From Lachnospiraceae bacterium UBA7481 (GTDB taxonomy: Bacteria; Bacillota; Clostridia; Lachnospirales; Lachnospiraceae), in assembly GCA_002478505.1 (NCBI GenBank), contig DLOP01000109.1:14518-36656 (forward strand): a stretch of 22,139 bases of DNA, in the 5' to 3' direction. The position numbers were made by a program, and so were the translations under genes. Positions 7,605-13,825 of this stretch are shown in pieces. The notes under the pieces are model-generated. The model was not told the DNA's origin. It did not search any database and saw only the letters and a program-made list of their open reading frames with translations. Positions within the stretch are counted from its first letter, which is position 1; each line of letters begins with the position of its first letter.

Positions 7605-8009
7605 TTATCGCCATCCCTCGCTGCACCTCCAGTTTAGCTTAATGTTTTTAGATCTCACCGGCTCAGTCCGATATTTTTCAATAAATTTTCCCTTAATAGT
7701 CACTACATAAGACAGGTATCCAATCAAATATTTTATTGGATTTTTACCATCCAGTTTGACGCCGGTCATATATTTTGTAATGCCATATGGCAGTACGCCG
7801 AGCCTTAATATTGCCGGGATTGACGCCAAAGCCGGCATCATACGTCCCAGAAGATATACAAGCAAAAAGGCACAGCAAAAGCACAAAATTTCAAACGGAT
7901 TGACCGGAACAGGTAGCACTATATTGCCTATTACATAGATTTTATGTTCAAAATGCCAAACCTTTAGATATGAATATAATTTAATTTTTTTATGCTTTTT
8001 TTCTTCCAT
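7605..8009 (-). CDS. tcpE: TcpE-family conjugation membrane protein
   Basis: The product is 134 residues with the TcpE pattern: a basic start and the motif YSYLKVWHFEHKIYVIGN, then two adjacent hydrophobic segments around 38-58 and 62-75. A charged cytoplasmic end carries YRTEPVR. TcpE proteins (Orf17 of Tn916, TcpE of pCW3) are small inner-membrane parts of the conjugation channel. Its place between the TcpD-like gene and the VirB4-like ATPase is the usual one. The ribosome site before the ATG at 8009 is weak (GAGATGAT). Confidence 0.75.
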   Translation of the reverse strand: MEEKKHKKIKLYSYLKVWHFEHKIYVIGNIVLPVPVNPFEILCFCCAFLLVYLLGRMMPALASIPAILRLGVLPYGITKYMTGVKLDGKNPIKYLIGYLSYVVTIKGKFIEKYRTEPVRSKNIKLNWRCSEGWR

Positions 8010-8037
8010 AAATTTATCATCTCACTATAATATTGGT

Positions 8038-8403
8038 TTATCCGAAAACGGTAGTTGCAATCTTTTCTCCAATGTCTGATAGCTTCTCTGGATTTTTCAC
8101 AAAATATAAAACAATCGATCCTGCCACTCCCGTTATTACAGCAGGAACCCATGCCCTGGAAATTAAACATTTCAACAGAGCTGCTGCAAGAGCGACAAGT
8201 CCAACCCAGAACAGATTATCTAAAATCCATTCACCGGCACTTTTTCCATAATTGGTTGATTCACTTGCCAGAACCATATTTGCCTGCGACATAAAAAGAA
8301 ACATAAAGCAGAACATCGTCATCATAATACGGTATAATTTCCCCTCCTTTCTCATAAATTTGTCGTAACCATTTTTTAGCTTTGTTCTCAACTTAACTAA
8401 CAT
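8038..8403 (-). CDS. tcpD: Small conjugation membrane protein (TcpD-like)
   Basis: The product is 121 residues. A basic head and hydrophobic segment ending in VLASES (~24-48) look like a signal peptide or first helix. A second and third hydrophobic stretch (~64-80 and ~88-105) follow. The start at 8403 overlaps the end of the TcpC gene by 11 bases and is served by GGAGGGAGAAGCAA within it, a coupled arrangement. In pCW3 the gene after tcpC is tcpD, a small membrane protein needed for transfer. The match is by position, size and topology rather than by motif. Confidence 0.6.
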   Translation of the reverse strand: MLVKLRTKLKNGYDKFMRKEGKLYRIMMTMFCFMFLFMSQANMVLASESTNYGKSAGEWILDNLFWVGLVALAAALLKCLISRAWVPAVITGVAGSIVLYFVKNPEKLSDIGEKIATTVFG

Positions 8404-9601
8404 TTGCTTCTCCCTCCATTCTTAAATTTTTGGTTCTTGTATTCATATCTAAAATATAATACCGACCGGACGCCTGATCTTCCTTCAGTAAAACATTAAA
8501 CTCCTGATACAACTGCGCCTCATTCACTGTATCTTTAATTACAAAACAGGCAACAGCAAGAATAGAGCCGTCTGCATTTTGATAACATCTGATAGAATCA
8601 ATGTGTTCAAAATTGTATCTTCCATTTAAACCAACAAAACTGCTTCTATCAGCCGTGCTGGCAAGATAATAATCAATGACACTCTGCTCCGCGGTGTAAT
8701 ATGCTGCGAGAAAATTAGTAATGGATGTCTGTACAGCCTCCACTTTTGCCGCATCCGTCACTGCCGTGCCTCCAGAATAACCGCTCTGTGCCGTATAAGA
8801 ACCATCTGCAACCGAATCTTCAACGAAAAGCGGAATATCCTCCACAATGTATCTTCCTGCTGATGCATATACCGGCACGATCATTGTCGTTTCCTCCTGT
8901 GTGACTTCTGTCGTATAGGTTTGTCCATCCTCGTTCAATATCTGTTTTTCGTACTCCACAATGGCATATATATAGACATCATACTGCCCTGCAGCATATT
9001 CCTCCTTACGGTAGGCATTTATATATGTGCATACGGCACTTGCTTTAAAATCAACTAGGCTGCTGTTGTTATAAACCGTGCTGCTGGCATATTCCCGAAT
9101 CCTGTCTATATAATCATCTTTTTCTCCGACCCTGTAGGTCAGATATTCCCGGCCGAAGTTTTGCGCGAAACTTAGTAGTTCTTCATTTTCATCCTTTACA
9201 GACGAAAATTCTTGACGGAAGTTATTAATTATGGCGTTTACCTCATCAATACCGTCCTCCTTTTGGAATATTGACACTATCCCCTTAATAAACACAAAGA
9301 CAAGCATCGTCCATAAAACAATCCGCAGCGCCTTCATCCCAGTATTCTTTTTCAAAACATATTCTTCGGTTTTAGGTTTTTTAGGCTTTTTCGGTTTCTC
9401 TGGCTTTGGTTTTTTGGGCTTCTTTTTAAGACTTTTTCCAGACTTCTTTGCTGTGCCGCTCTCATCCACATCAGCTTCAGCTTTGCCATCTTCCGAATTC
9501 TGATCTTGACCGAGAACCGTTTCCGGTTCTGCAGACTCACGCTCCTTCTTTTCTTCAACAGATCCTTCTTCGGCAGCTGCATCCTTTTTCTTTTTGAACA
9601 T
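8393..9601 (-). CDS. tcpC: TcpC-like conjugation channel protein
   Basis: The ATG at 9601 (MFKKKKDAAAEEG) is chosen over 9640 because AAAGGAGAAAG lies directly upstream, giving ~402 residues. About 85 residues of very basic/acidic low-complexity sequence (repeated KKPKKPKPEKPKK) face the cytoplasm. One transmembrane helix follows (IVLWTMLVFVFIKGIVSIF). The rest is an extracellular region with the two NTF2-like folds of the TcpC family; SVIDYYLAST and a C-terminal YYILDMNTR are typical stretches. TcpC (Orf13 of Tn916) forms trimers and interacts with TcpA and other channel parts. It sits directly after tcpA, with a 29-base gap. Confidence 0.85.
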   Translation of the reverse strand: MFKKKKDAAAEEGSVEEKKERESAEPETVLGQDQNSEDGKAEADVDESGTAKKSGKSLKKKPKKPKPEKPKKPKKPKTEEYVLKKNTGMKALRIVLWTMLVFVFIKGIVSIFQKEDGIDEVNAIINNFRQEFSSVKDENEELLSFAQNFGREYLTYRVGEKDDYIDRIREYASSTVYNNSSLVDFKASAVCTYINAYRKEEYAAGQYDVYIYAIVEYEKQILNEDGQTYTTEVTQEETTMIVPVYASAGRYIVEDIPLFVEDSVADGSYTAQSGYSGGTAVTDAAKVEAVQTSITNFLAAYYTAEQSVIDYYLASTADRSSFVGLNGRYNFEHIDSIRCYQNADGSILAVACFVIKDTVNEAQLYQEFNVLLKEDQASGRYYILDMNTRTKNLRMEGEANVS

Positions 9602-9629
9602 ACATACTTTCTCCTTTCGCAATATTGTT

Positions 9630-11171
9630 TTAGCTATCAAAATCCATATTTAAGTCAATCGAGTCATACTGCTTCTTAAGGCGTTCCAATTCCCTACTGC
9701 TCATCTCCTTGTATTCTTTTCCGGATTTTCTGCTGCTCTTACCTGCAGCTGATTCAGCCGCGGGTGCCTGATCCTTGCACTCCTCCATTGCTTCCATTGC
9801 AGCTGTCGGTGCCTGGGTAAGCATCTCTCCAACCTCTACATATACGTCTTTTAACATAGTCTCATCATCGAAATAGTAAGATTGAAATTCGATCGTATCA
9901 TTACCAACCTTATACAGAAAACGCCCCTTGATATCTGGAAGCTCCGTTGCCGCAGTATTCCCAAGCACAATTTCTGATGCCGCCTTATCGGCAAAACGTC
10001 CGGATATCCTGACCGGAATATTGTTTTTAATCTGTCCGGTCAGAACATTCGCATCCGGACGTTGGACGCCTAAAAACAGATTGATCCCTGTTGCCCTAGA
10101 TAATCTGGCCAGCGTCGATAATTTTCCTTCTATCTTGTCAAATATCTCCTTATCCTGCTTGGCAACACCCTTTTTATCCAGCATTTCTGCGATTTCATCA
10201 GAAAAAACGCCTATCCGGCACAAATTCTGGCCGGTTTTTTTGTTGTATTCGGCCAGATTCTTCACTTCAAGATCTCGGAAAATGGAAAGCCTATATTCAT
10301 TTTCATTGCAAAGCTGTGTAAGAACCTCCAAGGCTCTGGCTCGATCAGTTATGACCTCGCCATACTGCTCATACTGCTTTCCAAATTCCACGCCGCCCTT
10401 AAAATCGATCATGTAAACCTTACAGCCCTGATTAATCATCTGCCATAGGCACGTCCGTAATATGACCGACTTTCCGGATCCGGTTTCTCCGGCAACCAGC
10501 ACATGTGGAACCCGATTAAGATCAAAAGTAATTGTTTCCAACGCACTCTGCCCTACAGTGATGGTCCCATTCTTTTTAGGAAGCAATGAATCTTCCCATA
10601 GCAGCATAGTAGGAATTTTACAATCTGCCGGAACCGTAACGATTCTTACGATTTGCTTATTATTCGTATTTTCCATCAACAGGATATTGCAGTTAAATCC
10701 GGTCTCCAGCCTTGCCTTAGCTGCTTTCCACTCTGCAAGCGGAATATTGCTTTTAAACAGGTAGATAACTTTTTTTCCATCCTTTTTAACGTCGATCAAA
10801 TACGGATATCTTCCATCTTTGCCCTTGAAACCGATTGTTGCAAATACCGCTTCAAATTCCTTACCCTTTTTATCCTGAAAACTGCCTAAGATCAGCAGAT
10901 AAATAACTGGCAACCCCAAAAAGCCAACGTATATTATGTATTTGATATAAATAGGCAGACTTTCCTGATTCATGATAAAATCACGTCCAAATTGTGATAT
11001 AAGCACCGCGATCAGAACGCACAGCAGTAATCCAATCCATGTTTTCATAGTCCGCATCTTCTTTATTCCGCGCCACAATCCAACGCAAAATGCCTTAATT
11101 AATTTTCCTATTCCCACAAATACCGCTGTTAAAAACTCCTCCAGAGCTTTATCCGCTTTACCCGAACTCAT
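9630..11171 (-). CDS. tcpA: TcpA FtsK/SpoIIIE-like coupling ATPase
   Basis: The product is 513 residues. Two membrane helices (~43-61, ~76-97) precede an FtsK-type motor domain with Walker A VAGETGSGKS (~226-235) and Walker B GVFSDEIAEM (~320-329). The segment FLGVQRPDANVLTG is typical of DNA-translocase coupling proteins. The Lys-rich tail (~470-500) resembles the C-terminal region that TcpA uses for protein contacts. It should deliver the DNA-relaxase complex to the channel. The ATG at 11171 overlaps the tcpM stop (ATGA) and has the ribosome site GATAGGAGG. Tn916 Orf21 and pCW3 TcpA are the known relatives. Confidence 0.9.
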   Translation of the reverse strand: MSSGKADKALEEFLTAVFVGIGKLIKAFCVGLWRGIKKMRTMKTWIGLLLCVLIAVLISQFGRDFIMNQESLPIYIKYIIYVGFLGLPVIYLLILGSFQDKKGKEFEAVFATIGFKGKDGRYPYLIDVKKDGKKVIYLFKSNIPLAEWKAAKARLETGFNCNILLMENTNNKQIVRIVTVPADCKIPTMLLWEDSLLPKKNGTITVGQSALETITFDLNRVPHVLVAGETGSGKSVILRTCLWQMINQGCKVYMIDFKGGVEFGKQYEQYGEVITDRARALEVLTQLCNENEYRLSIFRDLEVKNLAEYNKKTGQNLCRIGVFSDEIAEMLDKKGVAKQDKEIFDKIEGKLSTLARLSRATGINLFLGVQRPDANVLTGQIKNNIPVRISGRFADKAASEIVLGNTAATELPDIKGRFLYKVGNDTIEFQSYYFDDETMLKDVYVEVGEMLTQAPTAAMEAMEECKDQAPAAESAAGKSSRKSGKEYKEMSSRELERLKKQYDSIDLNMDFDS

Positions 11172-12004
11172 TCTTTTCCTCCTATCTTCTTTTCCTTTAC
11201 CCTCAATTTACGGTTGAATAGATATCTTTTTGTTGTCGAAAACCGCGCATGCCGCAGCTGCTCTTTTACTTGTGCATTAGCTTCCTCCACCGGCATTTCC
11301 TTCTTTAGTTCATTACGCAGCATTATTGCGCAGATCCGGCGCAAATCATGACATTCTATTCCAAGATCATGCGCTTTCTTCTGCATCGTATTTGATGAAT
11401 AAAACAATTTTTTATTATTTTCCTCCGGATATTCTTCCTTTTGTTTTTTTATAAAATCCTGAAGATGCTCATATAAGTATGGATCTTTCTGACATTTAAC
11501 CACTCCGTTAGATCCGCCCTTTCCATGCGTAACATTTACATAAATGTCTCCATCTTTAAATGTGATATCCTCAGGAAGAACCTCCGCCAATTCGGATACA
11601 CGCAATCCGGAATCCATTGCCAACCGAAAAGCATATTTTAACTTCTGATCTGCAATCTGGTTGATCTTTCTTTGTGTAGCATTCAGATCAATAGTCTTTG
11701 TCTTTTTTTTAGACCGATTTTTCCGGTGTAAGCTCTGTTCCTGAAACCAATCTTCGCCTGGAATTGTTATATCTGGATAAACTTTTTTAAGTCCCAAAAC
11801 AGCTTGTTTCGCCGCACTAAATTCATTTTTCCCCCGTATATGATCTAATCTCTCTTTTATCACTTCTTCATTGATTTCATTTACTGTTAGATCATAATCA
11901 TCCCGGAACAGTTTAACCGCTGCTGCGTAATATTTCTTTGCTGTATTTTTTCCATACTTCTTTTCTAAATATCCCTTCAATCCCTCCAATACGTCATATT
12001 TCAT
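11168..12004 (-). CDS. tcpM: Tyrosine-recombinase-like protein, probable TcpM-type relaxase
   Basis: The product is 278 residues: an N-terminal SAM-like DNA-binding region (~1-95), a basic linker (KNRSKKKTK), then the tyrosine-recombinase catalytic domain. All classical residues are visible: R135 (SGLRVSEL), K162 (HGKGGS), H219 and R222 (CHDLRR), H252 (LRHARFSTT) and the nucleophile Y261 (KRYLF). In pCW3-type plasmids the gene in this place, TcpM, belongs to this family and acts as the transfer relaxase rather than as an integrase. Supporting that role here are its position heading the tcp operon, the ATGA overlap with tcpA, the adjacent structured region, and the absence of any MOB-type relaxase. 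A resolvase or integrase role cannot be excluded. Confidence 0.75.
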   Translation of the reverse strand: MKYDVLEGLKGYLEKKYGKNTAKKYYAAAVKLFRDDYDLTVNEINEEVIKERLDHIRGKNEFSAAKQAVLGLKKVYPDITIPGEDWFQEQSLHRKNRSKKKTKTIDLNATQRKINQIADQKLKYAFRLAMDSGLRVSELAEVLPEDITFKDGDIYVNVTHGKGGSNGVVKCQKDPYLYEHLQDFIKKQKEEYPEENNKKLFYSSNTMQKKAHDLGIECHDLRRICAIMLRNELKKEMPVEEANAQVKEQLRHARFSTTKRYLFNRKLRVKEKKIGGKE

Positions 12005-12028
12005 CCTTCATTTATACTTCCTTTCTTC

Positions 12029-12047
12029 GTGTCCCAAATTGGGACAC
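12029..12047. promoter_or_regulatory. Palindrome site C, upstream of tcpM
   Basis: This is a perfect 19-base palindrome, GTGTCCCAAATTGGGACAC, 25 bases before the tcpM start and just after the terminator at 12055-12102. It could be a roadblock or operator on the leader, or part of the transfer-origin signals. A TATAAA follows on minus, but at only 13 bases from GGGACA, too close for a standard promoter. Confidence 0.75.
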
Positions 12048-12054
12048 ATGCTAT

Positions 12055-12102
12055 CAAACAAAAAAGATGCCAAAAAACGCGATTTATCGCATTATTGGCA
12101 CC
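12055..12102 (-). terminator. Intrinsic terminator in the tcpM leader
   Basis: Read on minus, TGCCAA (12095-12100) pairs with TTGGCA (12068-12073). An inner hairpin GCGAT-AA-ATCGC (12079-12090) lies between the arms, and CTTTTTTG follows. It lies after the predicted promoter at 12156-12184 and before tcpM, so transcription of the tcp operon must read through it. Confidence 0.75.
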
Positions 12103-12133
12103 TCTTAGCCGTTCCCTGCAACCTCTTATGCAG
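12097..12133 (-). promoter_or_regulatory. Twin hairpins with identical loops (candidate antiterminator)
   Basis: Read on minus, CTGCA-TAAGAGGT-TGCAG (12116-12133) and GGC-TAAGAGGT-GCC (12097-12110) present the same eight-base loop, 12 bases apart. The 3' arm of the second hairpin (GCC, 12097-12099) is also the start of the terminator's 5' arm, so the two structures exclude each other. Two small stems with matching loops ahead of a terminator recall RNA sites bound by antiterminator proteins such as ANTAR regulators, though the loop does not match that consensus exactly. Confidence 0.55.
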
Positions 12134-12155
12134 ACCATTCACATATTATTTTTAT

Positions 12156-12184
12156 ATTATTCTTCTGTACTCTCCTCATGTCCC
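12156..12184 (-). promoter_or_regulatory. Predicted tcp operon promoter
   Basis: On minus, GGGACA (12179-12184) inside palindrome D, a 17-base spacer, and AATAAT (12156-12161) form a plausible promoter. Transcription would start near 12149, just upstream of the twin hairpins. The -35 is weak on its own (two mismatches), so control by a protein at the palindrome is likely. AATAAT is also the -10 of the HU gene promoter. Confidence 0.45.
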
Positions 12185-12330
12185 AAATTGGGACACTTAC
12201 ATATTATTTTTTTCTCAACCTTAAGCATGATTATATTTCCTAGCTTATCTTGTTTCGCTTCCAAGTGGCAACCCGAACCCGTAACTTCCCTAACTATTTT
12301 CCCAATTTCTGCATCCGACATTTCTGTCAT
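12157..12330 (-). CDS. 57-residue protein between oriT candidate and tcp promoter
   Basis: The start at 12330 is set by an almost perfect ribosome site, GGGAGGTGATGA, with an eight-base gap; earlier in-frame starts (GTG 12342, ATG 12339) lie inside that site. The 57-residue product (MTEMSDAEIGKIVREVTGSG at the start) has a helix, a GNIIMLKVEKK strand-like part and a C-terminal CPNLGHEES. The last part is encoded by palindrome D, so the end of the gene doubles as an operator. No known family is recognised. A small DNA-binding or regulatory protein of the transfer region would fit. Confidence 0.6.
   Translation of the reverse strand: MTEMSDAEIGKIVREVTGSGCHLEAKQDKLGNIIMLKVEKKIICKCPNLGHEESTEE
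12179..12195. promoter_or_regulatory. Palindrome site D, over the tcp promoter -35
   Basis: TGTCCCAAATTGGGACA is a perfect 17-base palindrome identical to the core of site C. The left arm supplies the -35 of the predicted tcp promoter. On its right, CTTACAT resembles the CTTGTAT flank of sites A and B. A half-site (GGACACTT) also occurs at 12577-12584, on the far side of the hairpin region. Confidence 0.7.
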
Positions 12331-12379
12331 TTCTCTCATCACCTCCCTGAGAACATTTCCCCTTGCCTCCGCAACGGCA

Positions 12380-12402
12380 CCCCTGCCCCCGCGCCCGCGC
12401 CC
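12380..12402 (-). other. G-quadruplex motif
   Basis: Read on minus, this is G3-CGC-G3-CGC-G5-CA-G4: four G tracts with loops of two or three bases, a canonical quadruplex pattern. It is a sharp GC-rich island in an otherwise A+T-rich intergenic stretch and ends two bases from the first of three tandem hairpins (12405). Confidence 0.65.
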
Positions 12403-12404
12403 TT

Positions 12405-12448
12405 GATCCTTCAGGACGCAGCACCACTACGCTACGTCCTGAAGGATC
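12405..12448. repeat. Inverted repeat 1: 14-bp perfect stem
   Basis: GATCCTTCAGGACG (12405-12418) pairs with CGTCCTGAAGGATC (12435-12448). After one mismatch, AGC/GCT adds three more pairs, leaving the eight-base loop ACCACTAC (12423-12430). No T run follows on either strand, so it is not a terminator. Confidence 0.85.
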
Positions 12449-12491
12449 GATATATATGTCCAGCGTCGTACGCCGCATGTCCATATATATC
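12449..12491. repeat. Inverted repeat 2: 10-bp AT stem with GC-rich inside
   Basis: GATATATATG (12449-12458) pairs with CATATATATC (12482-12491). The inside is GC-rich and can form a small GCGT-CGT-ACGC hairpin (12463-12473). ATGTCC occurs on both sides of that inner hairpin (12456-12461 and 12477-12482) as a direct repeat. Confidence 0.75.
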
Positions 12492-12494
12492 TGT

Positions 12495-12517
12495 GCTATA
12501 TTACTACGTAATATAGC
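12495..12517. repeat. Inverted repeat 3: 10-bp perfect stem, 3-base loop
   Basis: GCTATATTAC (12495-12504) pairs perfectly with GTAATATAGC (12508-12517) around the loop TAC. It begins three bases after the second inverted repeat, so the three hairpins form one continuous structured block. Confidence 0.85.
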
Positions 12518-12615
12518 CCATTATACATATGTACTAGATTTATATATCTACCTTTATATTCTCTCTATTTTATGTGGACACTTTATTTATATTATTTTTC
12601 TGTTTGTGACCACCG

Positions 12616-12891
12616 TTAATCCAGCTTTTTTAGACCCTCAAAAACCTCTATTGATATCTTAATCATACGTTTCCCCCGGACTCTACAGGTTAATCTCCCA
12701 TTTTCTGTCTGGATCCAGTGCAGCTGCTTCCAGAACCGGAGCTTGTTATCCGCCAATTCGTAATTATTTTTATCCAGCAACCCGCATAATTTTTCTTTTT
12801 CGATCAATATATAGCCCCTGTACTGTGGGTATTCCTTGGATATCAGATACTCACAAATACCTCTAAACTCCTTAATTAACATCAAAAGCAT
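12616..12891 (-). CDS. Small winged-helix-like protein, probable TcpK-type oriT-binding accessory factor
   Basis: The product is 91 residues and basic. The order of elements fits a winged helix: helix (ECIYLISKEY-like, ~12-22), helix EKEKLCGLLDKN (~31-42), presumptive recognition helix ADNKLRFWKQLHWI (~47-60), then two strands as a wing (ENGRLTCRV, KRMIKISIEV). TcpK of pCW3 is a small winged-helix protein encoded beside oriT, which it binds. Same size, same fold guess and same position support that role here. The start overlaps the end of the previous gene by ten bases, so translation is coupled. No sequence identity to TcpK is claimed. Confidence 0.45.
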   Translation of the reverse strand: MLLMLIKEFRGICEYLISKEYPQYRGYILIEKEKLCGLLDKNNYELADNKLRFWKQLHWIQTENGRLTCRVRGKRMIKISIEVFEGLKKLD

Positions 12892-13370
12892 CCGCTATTC
12901 TCCAATATTCGCCTATTAATATAGATAACTTCCGTATTATCGTTTTTGTATGTATAATGGCCTTCATCATTTCTAATCAGCATATAATCTGATGCCAGCT
13001 CGTAAAATTCCCTTCTATCGTATTCTGTTTTACTTTTTACGTATGAATCCAGTATGCTTTTTTTCACTTTTTTATATTTTTTATCGAACTTAGAATAATT
13101 GCGGTATTCCATAAACTCATTATTATCTCTAAGCTCATTCATTACCGCAATAAATACAGGGTAATAATTGTAAAAATTTTTTCTCCCTTTCATTTGATTT
13201 GTATTAGAATCCGGCTTCCTTTTTTCTGTTTTTTTTAAATCCCGCTTTTGAACTGTTTTAGCCGCTTCCATCTGTCTGATTTCTTTCTCTTTATTTTCTA
13301 TTCTAATGTTGATTTTTTCTATCTTTTCAATTAAACTATTACACTCTTCTTTTAGCATCTGCAATTCCAT
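12882..13370 (-). CDS. Coiled-coil protein of unknown function
   Basis: The product is 162 residues. Residues ~1-45 are a heptad-like coiled coil (LKEECNSLIEKIEKINIR). A basic linker follows (KKTEKRKPDSN), then a folded basic domain (~65-162) with many aromatic residues (FYNYYPVF, MEYRNYSKF, EVIYINRRIL). It has no membrane part. The gene is A+T-rich and lies between HU and the TcpK-like gene, overlapping the latter by ten bases. The two may work together at the DNA. I do not recognise a family. Confidence 0.65.
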   Translation of the reverse strand: MELQMLKEECNSLIEKIEKINIRIENKEKEIRQMEAAKTVQKRDLKKTEKRKPDSNTNQMKGRKNFYNYYPVFIAVMNELRDNNEFMEYRNYSKFDKKYKKVKKSILDSYVKSKTEYDRREFYELASDYMLIRNDEGHYTYKNDNTEVIYINRRILENSGCF

Positions 13371-13391
13371 AAATACCTCATTCTGAAAGCG

Positions 13392-13425
13392 TCCGGCACA
13401 GGAAGACTTCCCAGCCCATGCCGGA
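13392..13425 (-). repeat. Hairpin between HU and coiled-coil genes
   Basis: TCCGGCA (13392-13398) pairs with TGCCGGA (13419-13425); inside, GGAAG and CTTCC can also pair. It follows the HU stop by 13 bases, with only a short CGCTTTC on the minus side, so termination would be partial. Processing or differential expression within the operon is possible. Confidence 0.5.
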
Positions 13426-13437
13426 TCCCAATCCTAT

Positions 13438-13734
13438 TTAACTGTTTTTTACCATCTCTTTTAACGCCTTGGATGCGGCAAATTTAGGTACCTTCTGTTC
13501 CGGACGAGCTGCAATCTCAATTACTTCCCCCGTCTTCGGGTTTCTGCCCTGCTTAGCGGGTCTTGCTCCCTGAACCTTTACCGAAAAAATACCAAATCCC
13601 GGAATAGCAATTTTTTCACCCTTCTTCATAGATTCCTCAATAACAGCAAATGTCGCGCTTATCACAGATTCTGCATCCTTTTTTGTTACATCTGCCGTTT
13701 TACATACACTATCAACTAACTCTTTTTTAGTCAT
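13438..13734 (-). CDS. hup: HU-family DNA-binding protein
   Basis: The product is 98 residues with the complete HU pattern: MTKKELVDSVCKTADVTKKDA helical dimer part, GFGIFSV strand, and the DNA-gripping arm GRNPKTGEVIEI with its Pro in NPKTG. The end is FAASKALKEMVKNS. It bends DNA, and in a mobile element it may assist replication, the transfer complex or integration. A ribosome site (AAAGGAGGAAG) precedes the ATG at 13734. The closest promoter is at 13909-13937. It may be an element copy beside a chromosomal one. Confidence 0.92.
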   Translation of the reverse strand: MTKKELVDSVCKTADVTKKDAESVISATFAVIEESMKKGEKIAIPGFGIFSVKVQGARPAKQGRNPKTGEVIEIAARPEQKVPKFAASKALKEMVKNS

Positions 13735-13750
13735 TTAAAATCTTCCTCCT

Positions 13751-13825
13751 TTATTGCCCTTCTTTTTTCAAGCTGCTGATTTTTTTGTCTAATTCTGATT
13801 CCCTTTTTTGAAGTTGATCAAACAT
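13751..13825 (-). CDS. Possible 24-residue coiled-coil peptide
   Basis: Between the promoter at 13909-13937 and HU, one frame encodes a charged helix (MFDQLQKRESELDKKISSLK) ending at 13751. The open frame extends upstream as EQEEERLRLKKEKLEE without a normal start codon after the strong ribosome site AAAGGAGGGAG (~13885). A start may have been lost or be non-standard. The heptad-like content suggests coding, but only weakly. Confidence 0.3.
   Translation of the reverse strand: MFDQLQKRESELDKKISSLKKEGQ

Larger units (their letters stand above)
12380..12550. other. Candidate origin of transfer (oriT)
   Basis: The stretch is non-coding and densely structured: the quadruplex motif at 12380-12402, then three hairpins abutting each other (12405-12448, 12449-12491, 12495-12517). 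The palindrome TACATATGTA (12524-12533) and a weak TAGAT/ATCTA stem (12535-12550) follow. It lies between a small winged-helix-like gene and the tcpM-like gene, the place of oriT in pCW3, where TcpK binds it and TcpM processes it. A replication origin for the primase-type protein is the main alternative. No nick site can be assigned by eye. Confidence 0.55.

Noticed and set aside
11168..12004. Reading the tyrosine recombinase as the element's integrase
   Set aside because: It is embedded in the transfer operon by ATGA overlap, far from the element end, and matches the TcpM position; insertion within a gene fits another recombinase type better. Not fully excluded.
12097..12133. Assigning the twin hairpins to a known riboswitch or to ANTAR regulation
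   Set aside because: The second stem is only three pairs and the loop AAGAGG does not fit the ANTAR consensus as I know it; no metabolite riboswitch core is recognisable.
12290..12484. 64-residue minus-strand frame across the hairpins and G-rich motif
   Set aside because: Its sequence follows from the inverted repeats, it has no ribosome site, and its end runs out of frame through the well-supported 57-residue ORF.
12380..12550. CRISPR array or insertion-sequence ends
   Set aside because: The repeats are inverted, unequal and not regularly spaced, and there is no transposase or target duplication next to them.
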